A DNA stretch of 32,100 nucleotides from CAJQPP01 sp041747075 (GCA_041747075.1 JBGTFW010000021.1:1-32100), one strand, 5' to 3'. Numbered from the stretch's first letter, positions 16,322-23,847 are shown. A program made the numbers and translations. Notes: generated by a model from the sequence alone, not told the origin.

Positions 16322-17593
16322 CTACTCGACGGGTCGCAGAAAGTTTTCGAAAACGAACTGGGCGATCGCGCGTCCGCTGCTCAGGCCAAGCTGGTTGTCG
16401 TATTGCCAGTGAATGCCGCCGTAAATTCGGCTCTGTCCCGCCTCTTCGGCCGCTTGGGACAGGCTGCTCCATGAACGGACAACGCCTGGCAAGACATCCG
16501 GCCAACGCTGCGGATCTGGCGAGGCGCCCGAAAAAGCGATTGCGTCGGTGCCGAGAAACAGCTCCAGCAACCGCGATGACCCGCCGCTAAACGTGCTGTG
16601 GCCCGAAGTGTAGGCGGGAAATGGCGGTGTCGGAATGAGATTAAACCAGTCAGCATCTTCACTCGTCCGCGGGTTACCGTCTTCGTCGGCTTCCATCGTG
16701 ATAGCCGTATAAGGGCGAACGTGATCCCAGAAATATTTGTTGTCCCAGCAACAGATGGCACCGTCGGCCTGTGCCAGACCAAGCAGCGCAAAGAGTCGCG
16801 CATTTTGCTCAAGTGACAACCCGAACCGCTCCGAGAGTTGCTGGGCGATTACATGCCAGTGGCCGGGAGGCGTTACCGTCCCCGCACCGTCCTCCCAGAA
16901 ATAGGCAATGATCGTCTGGTCCGGTGTGCGGACGACACTGTCAATGTCTCCCAGAACTTTTACCTCGCGAAAATCCCGGGCGTATTGCGTCGAAGTGAAT
17001 GAAGGCGGGGAGGGAACACGAAATGCATCGCCGGCGGGAATGGCAAAGGGCTTGACGTTGGGCCACTGCGGCAGGAGGGCGGGGGCAAACGCCGGTGGCG
17101 TCGGTTGCCAGAACCCGGGAATACCCGAGGGGATGTAAAGCACCGTTGCGTCGGCACCGTCGCCCTCGCGGTCATCGAGCATCCGCACGCCGCAATAATA
17201 ACCAAAGACGATTCCGGATAGTCGAGAAAAAAAAGTCGTCTCGATACTGGAAATCGAAACCAGATACCGGACTGAAAGCTGAGATTTCATGCCGGGAAAC
17301 TCATTCCGGAGAACGATAAAGGCTGCCGTTGCCGCCGCCGCTTCGCCCGACGACCACGACGGAGCCTGTTGCTGGACAAGGTAGGGTTCATAGCTCCGGT
17401 CAATTCCGTTAACGGCATCAAACATGGCGCAATGGACCATGGCCAGAATCCGCGTAGCGCGCGGCGGTGGCGTGGAATTGGCGCGAATCGCGTCCAGTGT
17501 CACGTTGTTCCAGTCAATAATCTCGTCCGCGCGACAGGCTATTGACGTCAATGACATCAACAACGCCACGACCAAAATTCTGGCTCTCAACAT
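16322..17593 (-). CDS. Vanadium-dependent haloperoxidase-like secreted protein (PAP2 superfamily)
   Basis: A 423-residue protein with a signal peptide (about 1-22). The C-terminal half carries the full vanadate/phosphate pocket: KYFWDHVRPY (Lys286, Arg293), AYTSGHSTF (Ser330, His332) and SRIYGGIHWQYD (Arg389, His395, Asp399). Members either oxidise halides with H2O2 when vanadate is bound or act as acid phosphatases; sequence alone does not decide. The ATG at 17593 has AGAGGAG 8 nt upstream; the frame open to 17647 adds residues ahead of a good signal peptide. It converges on the FadL-like gene and diverges from the small gene at 17879. Confidence 0.88.
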   Translation of the reverse strand: MLRARILVVALLMSLTSIACRADEIIDWNNVTLDAIRANSTPPPRATRILAMVHCAMFDAVNGIDRSYEPYLVQQQAPSWSSGEAAAATAAFIVLRNEFPGMKSQLSVRYLVSISSIETTFFSRLSGIVFGYYCGVRMLDDREGDGADATVLYIPSGIPGFWQPTPPAFAPALLPQWPNVKPFAIPAGDAFRVPSPPSFTSTQYARDFREVKVLGDIDSVVRTPDQTIIAYFWEDGAGTVTPPGHWHVIAQQLSERFGLSLEQNARLFALLGLAQADGAICCWDNKYFWDHVRPYTAITMEADEDGNPRTSEDADWFNLIPTPPFPAYTSGHSTFSGGSSRLLELFLGTDAIAFSGASPDPQRWPDVLPGVVRSWSSLSQAAEEAGQSRIYGGIHWQYDNQLGLSSGRAIAQFVFENFLRPVE

Positions 17594-17878
17594 CGTAAAG
17601 GCTCCTCTGCACGTCCAGGATCGAAAACAAGATTGACAATCGAACAAGGGCGGCCACCGGCACCATCGCGATCAAAGGGTAACCCGTCAAACATTTACTT
17701 TGAATCAACCATTGCAGAACGTCAAGATGGCCGAAAATCCGGGCGGGAGGGTAAAAACAATCGTTCACGCCGCGGCGTCCGAAGGTCCGTGGCGGAACGC
17801 GCCGTTTTGACTAGAATGACCCGGCTCGTACGCATGAACTCGCCAACTTCCTTGTCCCCTGAATGGACAATTGTTGAC

Positions 17879-18109
17879 ATGAAATTTATTGAAATGACCG
17901 GCCAGGCGTTGCGTGAATTGCTCGACGACGACGACCTCTCCCAGGGACTCGATTTGACGTCGGCGGGCGTGGACTCAACAACCATCGTGCGCGTCAATCA
18001 ACAAGGCGACATCGAAGTGCGACGCCCCCATAAATGGGACGTGATCGGCGGACTGCTGGGAAACTTTGAAGAAAGAATCCGCAAGTCCACCGGTTATGAC
18101 TGGGCCTGA
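17879..18109 (+). CDS. Small conserved-looking protein of unknown function
   Basis: A 76-residue acidic protein from the ATG at 17879; Met codons at 17816 and 17834 in the same frame are alternatives. The second half, TTIVRVNQQGDIEVRRPHK then WDVIGGLLGNFEERI and the STGYDWA end, resembles short planctomycete proteins I recognise only by pattern. No signal peptide, membrane segment or metal motif is seen. The VRV-QGDIEVR stretch suggests a small beta-rich domain. It ends 67 nt before the YceI-HMA gene and may be co-transcribed with it. Confidence 0.65.
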   Translation: MKFIEMTGQALRELLDDDDLSQGLDLTSAGVDSTTIVRVNQQGDIEVRRPHKWDVIGGLLGNFEERIRKSTGYDWA

Positions 18110-18176
18110 CGCCCGGCGCCCCATGACCGGTATATTGTGCTTGAACCAGTTAACACGAGGCCCAACGAGGAAATCA

Positions 18177-19115
18177 ATGAGGATGAACTTTTTCAATAAT
18201 GCGGTGATCGCCTTCGGCGCGCTCGTCGCGGGTGTGTTGTTGAGCCAGCCGCTTCATGCAGTGCCCGGTCCGCAGGTGGACGCGGAAACGGCAACCCAGG
18301 CCGAACGGGAAACCACTCCTGTACCCGTCGACGATGGCGTCGCAACCTTGAAGCCGGAAAACACGAGTATCGAGTTCGTTGGAACCCACGTCGGGGACGA
18401 ACCAAAGCCGCGACTTGGCGGCTTTTCCGAATTTGAAGGGAAGATCGAAGTGAATGAAGCCGGGGATGCGATCAAGTCGATCCAGGTGGAAATTGACATC
18501 GCCTCCGTGTGGACCGAATTCAACGACCTGACGAACCATTTGAAAAACGCTGACTTTTTTGGCATCGACGATTTCCCAAAAGCGAGCTTTACCAGTACCA
18601 CAATTGCACCGGCCGCGGAGGGTCGTATCACCGTGACCGGTGAATTGACGTTGCACGGCACCACGAGTGAAATTACGTTCGAGGCCGCGCCAGAATTCAA
18701 TGACAAGGGCCTGGTCGTCCGCGCTGAATTCACGATCGATCGCACGAATTTCGGAATGGACAAGATGACGAGCGGCGTCGAACCGGTCGTGACGCTTCAC
18801 GTCGTCGTGGGGCAAAAGACCAGTCCCCGCGAAAGCCAGCCGGGACACGGCGGCGAAGAAAGCAACGCAGCGGCCGAGGAATCCATGGCTGCTGCCGAAC
18901 TGGTCACGCTCAAGCTGCCCAACATGGTCTGATCGGGCTGTGCCGCTTCGGTCCGAAGCGACTTGTCAGCCGTCGAAGGCGTCACCGATGTCGAAACGAA
19001 CCTCGACGAAAACACGTGTACGTTCAAGATCGCGGAAGGGATTGATCTGGAATCGACTTTGAACGAGCTTGCCGATTCCAACGACAAGATCGAGGATTGG
19101 TCGCGAAAGGAGTAA
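18177..19115 (+). CDS. Candidate selenoprotein: secreted YceI-HMA fusion with in-frame TGA (Sec252)
   Basis: Conventional reading stops at the TGA at 18930-18932 and gives a 251-residue YceI protein. The frame then stays open for 60 codons to TAA (19113-19115), for 312 residues in all. The order is a signal peptide (about 1-28), a YceI lipocalin-like domain (about 55-212), a Gly/Glu/Ala-rich linker (about 213-240) and an HMA-type metal-binding domain (about 242-304). The TGA is the first position of the MxCxxC motif, giving M250-V-U252-S-G-C255, followed by AASVRSDLSAVEGVTDVE, typical of MerP/CopZ-like folds. A SECIS-like hairpin follows immediately. The ATG at 18177 has GAGG 7 nt upstream. 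The Sec reading is inferred; a nonsense mutation of a Cys codon is the alternative. The likely role is periplasmic metal or redox handling, with a lipid or isoprenoid bound by YceI. Confidence 0.85.
18936..18971 (+). promoter_or_regulatory. SECIS-like stem-loop downstream of the TGA codon
   Basis: The upper stem is CGCTTCGG (18944-18951) against CCGAAGCG (18953-18960), so the apex presents GGUC. A lower stem pairs GGCTG (18936-18940) with CAGCC (18967-18971) across an internal loop (TGC on one side, ACTTGT on the other). The apical G lies about 19 nt after the TGA. This geometry, a short hairpin just 3' of UGA with a G-U containing apical loop, is what SelB recognises in bacteria, and the GGUC apex resembles the E. 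coli fdhF element. Confidence 0.75.
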
Positions 19116-19705
19116 CCGCCCGTCCTCACGTCATTGACAGGGCCGTCCACGCCGTCCAGCCTTTAGTCTTGTTCGTGGTCCCGCCTTCAGCGCCTTCAGC
19201 CGGAATTGGACCTGCAAGTGCTCCCGTGAAGGCTGGAACTATAACCGCGGTTACTACAACCCCGAAGCGCAAGCGAGTGGAACAACCGCCGTTACACAAG
19301 CCCGAAGCGCAAGCGAGTGGAACTGGTTAAGCTAGCAAGCCGACCCGCGCTGTTTTGGGGTTAGTTCAATCAACCACCGGGAAAGTTCGAACAGCCACCG
19401 CGATCAACCCGTTTGTGGAAATTCGTGCAACCGCGCGACGGCCGACGTCATCGGGCCGTCTGACCGGGCAAGGAGCGAGGAGGGAATTGAACGACTTTCA
19501 AGAATGATTTCCAACAGCCGTATTTTCGGCAAAACTCCGTATTGGCAGGCAAATCGAAATTGTCTAGTTTAGGAAGTCACGGGCACGCGATTCGTCGTAG
19601 CGTGGAATTCGACGAAGTCAACGGGCTTTTTTTCCGTTGAGACCGCACGCTCACCTGGTACGGAAACCAAATTCCAGCTCACTGCTCACCGCAAAGGAGT
19701 CCAGG
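19116..19705. other. 590-nt intergenic region with dispersed repeats
   Basis: No supported gene lies between the YceI-HMA gene and rimI. The left part holds a CCAGCCTT/AAGGCTGG inverted pair and two copies of a 23-nt repeat listed separately. TCAACGG (19618-19624) and CCGTTGA (19634-19640) form a hairpin with a T-rich loop about 65 nt upstream of rimI. The rimI promoter must lie in the right part, but I cannot place it with confidence. Confidence 0.6.
19261..19323. repeat. Two direct copies of a 23-nt dispersed repeat
   Basis: CCCGAAGCGCAAGCGAGTGG followed by AAC occurs at 19261-19283 and again at 19301-19323, embedded in similar flanks (GTTAC...CAA before each copy). The same core appears in inverted form within the element at 20767-20905. 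Translated fragments read PEAQAS, a signature I associate with repeats scattered through planctomycete genomes. Confidence 0.85.
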
Positions 19706-20224
19706 ATGGATTCGACGGCGAACAAATGCGTTGATGTGCATATTCGATGGATGATCCGCCGCGATATGCCGGAGGTTCTCAACATTGAACAGGGAAGCTT
19801 CGAGTTTCCCTGGTCGGAGGAGGACTTTATCCGTTGTCTTCGCCAGCGAAACTGCATCGGCATGGTGGCGGAACACGACAACCGCGTTGTCGGATTCATG
19901 ATCTATGAGTTGCACAAGAACCAGTTGCACATACTCAACTTCGCGGTCCGTCCCGATTGCCGCCGCCGTGGCGTGGGGCGGCGGATGGGTGACAAGCTGA
20001 TTGGAAAGCTGTCACAGCAACGAAGGAGCCGCATCGTCCTGGAAGTGCGCGAGACGAACCTCGCCGCGCAAATCTTCTTTCGGCGACTTGGATTCCGCGC
20101 GACGAGTGTCCTTCGCGACTTCTATGACGACACGACCGAGGACGCCTACGTCATGCACTATCGGCTCGTCGATTCCGGGCTGGTCATTGACCCGGTCAAT
20201 CGCATCGCAAGGATGGCGGGATAA
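19706..20224 (+). CDS. rimI: RimI-type GNAT N-acetyltransferase
   Basis: A 172-residue GNAT protein that probably acetylates the N-terminal alanine of ribosomal protein S18. The acetyl-CoA binding motif is FAVRPDCRRRGVGRRMGDKL (about 79-98). EFPWSEEDF (about 32-40), VVGFMIYE and the C-terminal VRETNLAAQIFFRRLGFRAT (about 116-135) match the RimI pattern. The ATG at 19706 has AAAGGAG upstream; a longer frame to 19637 lacks support. The C-terminus extends beyond the E. coli protein. It is monocistronic here, with a tRNA gene 139 nt downstream. Confidence 0.85.
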   Translation: MDSTANKCVDVHIRWMIRRDMPEVLNIEQGSFEFPWSEEDFIRCLRQRNCIGMVAEHDNRVVGFMIYELHKNQLHILNFAVRPDCRRRGVGRRMGDKLIGKLSQQRRSRIVLEVRETNLAAQIFFRRLGFRATSVLRDFYDDTTEDAYVMHYRLVDSGLVIDPVNRIARMAG

Positions 20225-20363
20225 TCGGCTGTTTGCCGGAAGCCGGGAAATGGGGGAATCGTCGCTCGTGGCGAATCGAATCGGTGCTTGTCCCCCGCCA
20301 GAGGGGGCTGCGTACTGGCGAGTCGTGAACCCACCGGCTAAAATACGGTCCAACCGGAGACGG

Positions 20364-20438
20364 CGGGCTGTGGCGCAGTCTGGCTAGCGCGTTTGACTGG
20401 GGGTCAAAAGGTCGCAGGTTCAAATCCTGTCAGCCCGA
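20364..20438 (+). tRNA. tRNA-Pro(GGG)
   Basis: A complete 75-nt cloverleaf. The acceptor stem is CGGGCTG (20364-20370) with CAGCCCG (20431-20437) and discriminator A20438. The D stem is GCGC/GCGC, the anticodon stem TTTGA/TCAAA with loop CTGGGGG, and the T arm is GCAGG-TTCAAAT-CCTGT. The anticodon is GGG (20399-20401), reading CCC. The C1-G72 pair, A73 and G37 are proline tRNA traits. CCA is not encoded. Confidence 0.95.
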
Positions 20439-20443
20439 TTCGA

Positions 20444-20465
20444 CCGGAGTCATTTTGACTGCCGG
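20444..20465 (+). terminator. Possible terminator hairpin after tRNA-Pro
   Basis: CCGGAGTCA pairs with TGACTGCCGG around a TTT loop, with one bulged G. It begins 6 nt after the tRNA. The downstream tract is only mildly T-rich, so rho-independent termination is uncertain; a processing hairpin is also possible. Confidence 0.35.
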
Positions 20466-20766
20466 TTCGAAAATCTTAAACCATTGCCGCTGCAATGCTT
20501 GCTTCGCCTGGCCCGACGAATGTGTCATCGACCAGGGAATGTCGCGAGCCCCAGATCGCTTCCAGTTAGGCAATCCAGAATGGGAGACTTCGTTGATTCG
20601 GTTGTGGCGGCGAAGCAGAACTGGGTTTGGAAAGACAAAAACTGGCGCCTCATTTCGATAAGCTACTGGTGCATGAAGGCGGCCGCTTCTTGCGTCTACG
20701 TCGCGACGGCGAAAAGCTGGTAATCAATTACAAGTTCAATAGCGTCCTGTCGCCCGACTGACTGGA

Positions 20767-20905
20767 CTAGCTGGACAGCGCCACATTTTGTGGAAATCCA
20801 CGAGAATACAAGCACGACGCGCGAGCGAGTGTGTTTCGGCGTAACCCACTCACTCGCTTGCGCTTCGTGCTTGTATTGGCAACCAAAGTGGCGCTGTCCA
20901 GCTAG
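20767..20905. repeat. MITE-like nested inverted-repeat element
   Basis: The outer arms are a perfect 18-bp inverted repeat, CTAGCTGGACAGCGCCAC (20767-20784) and its complement (20888-20905). Inside are 27-nt arms (20805-20831 and 20851-20877) that match at 25 positions and contain the same CGCAAGCGAGTG core as the repeats at 19261-19323. The whole 139-nt unit could fold into one long hairpin. It encodes nothing and ends 25 nt before the start of the sialidase-like gene. Confidence 0.8.
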
Positions 20906-20930
20906 AATCACCCAAAAGGAGACAAGAGCG

Positions 20931-22064
20931 ATGATCCGTGATCCTCAGAATCGTTGCGTGGTTCCGCTTTTATTGATTGCGGTGTTCGCTCCCGTGGTAG
21001 CCCTGGCGGGCGAGTCCGTCGAACTCGCACGCGGTGTCGCGCCGCTGAATCCGCGGCAGCCCCAGGTCGCCGTGGACGCGAAGGGAGCGATTCATGTCAT
21101 CTTCGGCGTGGGCGATTTCATTCACTACCGCCGTTCCGACGACGGCGGAAAAACCTTCTCCGACGCTGTCGAACTTCCGGCAGTCCCGTCGATGTCTCTC
21201 GGAATGCGACGTGGGCCGCGGATTGCCGTCACTGATACGTCGCAGTGCGTTGCGGCGATTGGTGGAAAGCAAGGCAAGGGCCGTGACGGCGATTTGCTTG
21301 CCATGAAGTCGCTCGATGGAGGCAAGTCCTGGTCGGCAGCGGTGCAGGTGAACGACGCTGCAAACTCCGCGCGCGAGGGTTTGCACGCGATGGCCGCCGG
21401 TCCCGGCGATAGCCTCTGCTGCACATGGCTCGATCTGCGCAATGGCAAGACGGAAATCATGGCATCCAGTTCCACGGATGGCGAAGCCACCTGGAGCAGA
21501 AATGTACTCGTTTACAGGTCTCCGGACGGAAGCGTGTGCGAATGTTGCCATCCCAGTGTCGCGATTGACGAGCATGGCCGCGTCTACGTCCAGTGGCGGA
21601 ATTCGCTCGGCGGCGCCCGTGACATCTATGTTGCGTCGTCATCGGATGGAGGAAGAACTTTCGGCAAGGCGACGAAAGTCGGCAACGGTTCGTGGCCCCT
21701 CGACGCCTGCCCGATGGACGGAGGATCGATTGCCGTGGCAGACGGCCAACTGGCTTCGGCCTGGCGGAGCGAGAAATCGGTGTATCTCCTGGTCGCCGGG
21801 CAGAGCGAAGAGCGGCGAATTGGCGCAGGCGAACAGCCCTGGATTGCGATGACAAACGTCGGACCGTTCGTCGTTTGGCTCAGGCAACGAAGCGACCTCG
21901 CGTACATCCTTAATCCTCGGAGCGAGACACCCCGCGAGCTGGCTGCTCACGCCAGCGATCCAGTGATCGCCTGCGGGCCAAATGGACTAGGGCCGGTCGT
22001 CGTGGTATGGGAGTCCCGCGACGGAAAGAGTAACACAATCCACTGCGAAGTGGTTGAAGAGTGA
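20931..22064 (+). CDS. Secreted BNR/sialidase-like beta-propeller protein
   Basis: A 377-residue protein with a signal peptide (about 1-27, ending ALAG). Repeated Asp-box motifs mark propeller blades: SDDGGKTF, SLDGGKSW, SSTDGEATW and SSDGGRTF. The cysteine cluster VCECCHPS and the later DACPMDGG are unusual for sialidases and look like a metal or disulfide site. The catalytic Arg triad and Tyr/Glu pair of true sialidases cannot be assigned, so the enzymatic role is open. The ATG at 20931 follows AAAAGGAG. The stop TGA is followed in frame by a formate-THF ligase remnant, which I treat as coincidence. Confidence 0.78.
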   Translation: MIRDPQNRCVVPLLLIAVFAPVVALAGESVELARGVAPLNPRQPQVAVDAKGAIHVIFGVGDFIHYRRSDDGGKTFSDAVELPAVPSMSLGMRRGPRIAVTDTSQCVAAIGGKQGKGRDGDLLAMKSLDGGKSWSAAVQVNDAANSAREGLHAMAAGPGDSLCCTWLDLRNGKTEIMASSSTDGEATWSRNVLVYRSPDGSVCECCHPSVAIDEHGRVYVQWRNSLGGARDIYVASSSDGGRTFGKATKVGNGSWPLDACPMDGGSIAVADGQLASAWRSEKSVYLLVAGQSEERRIGAGEQPWIAMTNVGPFVVWLRQRSDLAYILNPRSETPRELAAHASDPVIACGPNGLGPVVVVWESRDGKSNTIHCEVVEE

Positions 22065-22202
22065 CGGGCCTTGAGAATCCCCGTGACAGGTGAGATGATG
22101 CGGATGCCTGGACTGCCCGCCGTTCCGGCAGGCGAGCGCATCGACATCGACGACGAGGCCGCATCAGCGGTTCGTTTTGATATCCGGCACCTGGTTGTCT
22201 GA
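22065..22202 (+). pseudogene. Remnant of the 3' end of formate--tetrahydrofolate ligase
   Basis: From about 22077 the frame reads IPVTGEMMRMPGLPAVPAGE then RIDIDDEA before a TGA at 22200-22202. This matches the C-terminal end of bacterial formate-THF ligase (typically ...ITGEIMTMPGLP.. P......ID.D). Nothing upstream belongs to that enzyme, because the sialidase-like gene ends at 22064. It is therefore a detached tail of some 35 codons, left by deletion or rearrangement. Confidence 0.7.
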
Positions 22203-22529
22203 AGATTGCTCGGACATCGCGGACCCCTTCATGTTACTCGCCATTTCCACCGAGGTCATTCGTGGGCACACGCACAACGCAAATCGGATGCCTCCAGACT
22301 GCAGCAGATTACTGAGCATTTCTTAGTTCCAGTTTTGCACTTTTCTTTGGAGTGCGGGGACTTGGCACCGCTTTGGATTCGCGAAGGCAGGAAATTATTG
22401 GCGGTGTGGATGGCAAGGCCCCATGCCAGAATTTGTCTCAATGCATCGCGTTTTTCCTAAACTATCCCAAAGCTCCGCCAGGCCGGAACACTCCAAATCC
22501 GCAAAACGCGAACTTGGGTGAGATACATT
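22203..22529. other. Intergenic stretch with one dispersed-repeat copy
   Basis: No gene is seen. The segment near 22347-22378, reading SLECGDLAPLW in one frame, resembles a short repeat (GGAGTGCGG.GACTTG..) that I associate with many planctomycete genomes. The rest is unremarkable sequence between two gene remnants. Confidence 0.5.
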
Positions 22530-22952
22530 TTCGCGGGAATCTGCCCGGCCCCCCTTTTTTTTGCTAAAATCACAATCGCCCCATTGTACGCCAAGAAAGT
22601 CGCCGTAAATACGCTGATTGTTTTTGGTTTGTACACCCGTTACATCCTCGAAAACGAGGACGCTTCCTTTTCTCGTCGCTGACAGCGTCGTTGGACTGCG
22701 AACCAAACTTTACGCCTCTGACCAACGACGAGCCCGATATTGGGTTGCTGGAAAACCCCGTTTCGAGGATCTGGGCTGGATGCAGCAAACGGACAGTTCC
22801 TCGATCGGTTTGTGCATACACTTCACCCACGGAAAGTTGTGCCGATACGTGGCGACTGCATGATCATCCCTTTCGTTTGCCCATATTACAGATGCTCCTA
22901 CCTGTTTTAATGCTGCCGTAAAACCGCCGATCGAACTGAAGAGGCATCCCAT
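22530..22952 (-). pseudogene. Decayed 5' part of a DNA (cytosine-5) methyltransferase gene
   Basis: From the ATG at 22952 the minus strand reads MGCLFSSIGGFTAALKQVG, then VIWANERDDHAVATYRHNFP, which matches motif I and the following strand of C5 DNA methyltransferases (FSGIGG...AL...G....W.NE.D..A..TY..NFP). The similarity then moves to a second frame around 22760 (HPAQILETGFSSNPIS, where PCQ is expected but absent) and faintly to a third (VLVFEDVTGVQ). Frameshifts, loss of the catalytic Cys motif and absence of the rest of the enzyme mark it as a pseudogene. The left boundary is approximate. Confidence 0.62.
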
Positions 22953-23327
22953 CGTAACGCCATTGCCTTTCACGGGAGGAGCGGGTTGACCCGGTATTCT
23001 TCTCCGACCCAATGACGGCGGCTATGAAGGCACTGGGAATAAACTAACAGGTTAAGAATTATGACAGACCACACAGAGCGTATACGCCGGACAGTGGATA
23101 ACGAAGTTCCAGATTTGCCCCTTTTTTGGGGATAAATTGCTATCGGCAAAAACGCTCGGATCGAAAAGCACCAGCGAACCGCCATTGAAACGGGTTCGGC
23201 GACGTCGACGGTTGATTTTTGGCCGATTCCGCCCGACAATAGATGCTTGACCGCCTGTTTCCGACCGTGCAGGTTGTTTCCCGAAAGTTACCATGACCGA
23301 TGCTTCCCCTAAACGAGGGCTATTCGA
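22953..23327. other. Intergenic stretch without a supported gene
   Basis: Lies between the methyltransferase remnant and the MIP18-type gene. A 24-codon frame (23061-23135, MTDHTERIRRTVDNEVPDLP...) has an ATG but no recognisable family. An A/T-richer patch around 23036-23070 could hold a promoter. GAGGG at about 23311 serves the downstream gene. Confidence 0.5.
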
Positions 23328-23648
23328 ATGTCGTTGTCCGAAGAGGCGATCCGCGAACAATTGAAAAAAGTCATCGACCCGGAGTTGTTCGTCAACATCG
23401 TCGATCTGGGCCTGGTGTACGTCGTTGACGTTGGAGATAGCAACGGCAATGGCCATCATGATGTGACGATCGAGATGACGATGACCAGCCCGATGTGCCC
23501 AGCCGGTCCCCAGCTTGTCTCGGAGTGCAAGCAATTTGTCGGGGAAATGGAAGAGGTTGGCGACGTCGAGGTCAAGGTCGTCATGGACCCGCCGTGGACG
23601 CCCGACCGGATGACCGACGACGCGCGCGACCAGTTGGGTATTTTCTAG
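23328..23648 (+). CDS. MIP18/DUF59 family Fe-S cluster assembly factor
   Basis: A 106-residue cytoplasmic protein. It begins with the DUF59 pattern IREQLKKVIDPELFVNIVDL then GLVYVVDV, followed by VTIEMTMTSPMCPAGPQL with the conserved Cys, and ends with DPPWTPDRMTDDARDQLGIF. This is the arrangement of SufT/PaaD-like proteins that help deliver Fe-S clusters to client enzymes. The ATG has a GAGGG Shine-Dalgarno. No other suf genes are nearby. Confidence 0.9.
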   Translation: MSLSEEAIREQLKKVIDPELFVNIVDLGLVYVVDVGDSNGNGHHDVTIEMTMTSPMCPAGPQLVSECKQFVGEMEEVGDVEVKVVMDPPWTPDRMTDDARDQLGIF

Positions 23649-23829
23649 TTTCCGTCTCGCTCAGAATTATCGTCGCGTGACCGTGGCTGTGGCTTCCAGG
23701 CGCAGTCGTGGCTGCGGGCATCCAGCCTGCTGATCGGAAAGTTCCAGGTCGCGCGCCAAAGGCCGCCTTGGCTCGCGTCACCCGGCAAGACTTGCAAGCC
23801 GCTACCCCAGGCCCGATAATCGGTCACCG

Positions 23830-23847
23830 TCGGGACGGGCGTCCCGA
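23830..23847. repeat. Short perfect hairpin
   Basis: TCGGGAC (23830-23836) and GTCCCGA (23841-23847) form a 7-bp stem around GGGC. It lies between two plus-strand genes, with no T-tract after it, so it is more like a dispersed palindrome than a terminator. Confidence 0.6.

Larger units (their letters stand above)
20439..20930. other. Gene-free region between tRNA-Pro and the sialidase-like gene
   Basis: No intact gene is supported. A stretch ending at a TGA at 20759-20761 has a coding-like tail (FLRLRRDGEKLVINYKFNSV) but begins after a stop near 20594 with no start or recognisable family, so it may be a remnant. The right part, 20767-20905, is occupied by a nested inverted repeat. The promoter of the sialidase-like gene probably overlaps or lies inside that element. 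Confidence 0.5.

Noticed and set aside
18930..18932. TGA as an ordinary stop of a 251-residue YceI protein
   Set aside because: It remains possible, but the continuing frame encodes an intact HMA domain, the TGA replaces a motif Cys precisely, and a SECIS-like hairpin follows.
19618..19640. Hairpin TCAACGG/CCGTTGA as a terminator
   Set aside because: The T run is in the loop rather than after the stem, and no gene ends close upstream.
22062..22202. Read-through of the sialidase TGA into the formate-THF ligase tail as a second selenocysteine case
   Set aside because: The frames agree by chance (one in three), the tail belongs to an unrelated enzyme, the TGA does not sit on a conserved Cys, and I saw no SECIS-like hairpin after it.
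23061..23135. 24-codon frame beginning MTDHTERIRR
   Set aside because: Too short to support, with no clear ribosome-binding site and no family; kept only as a note.
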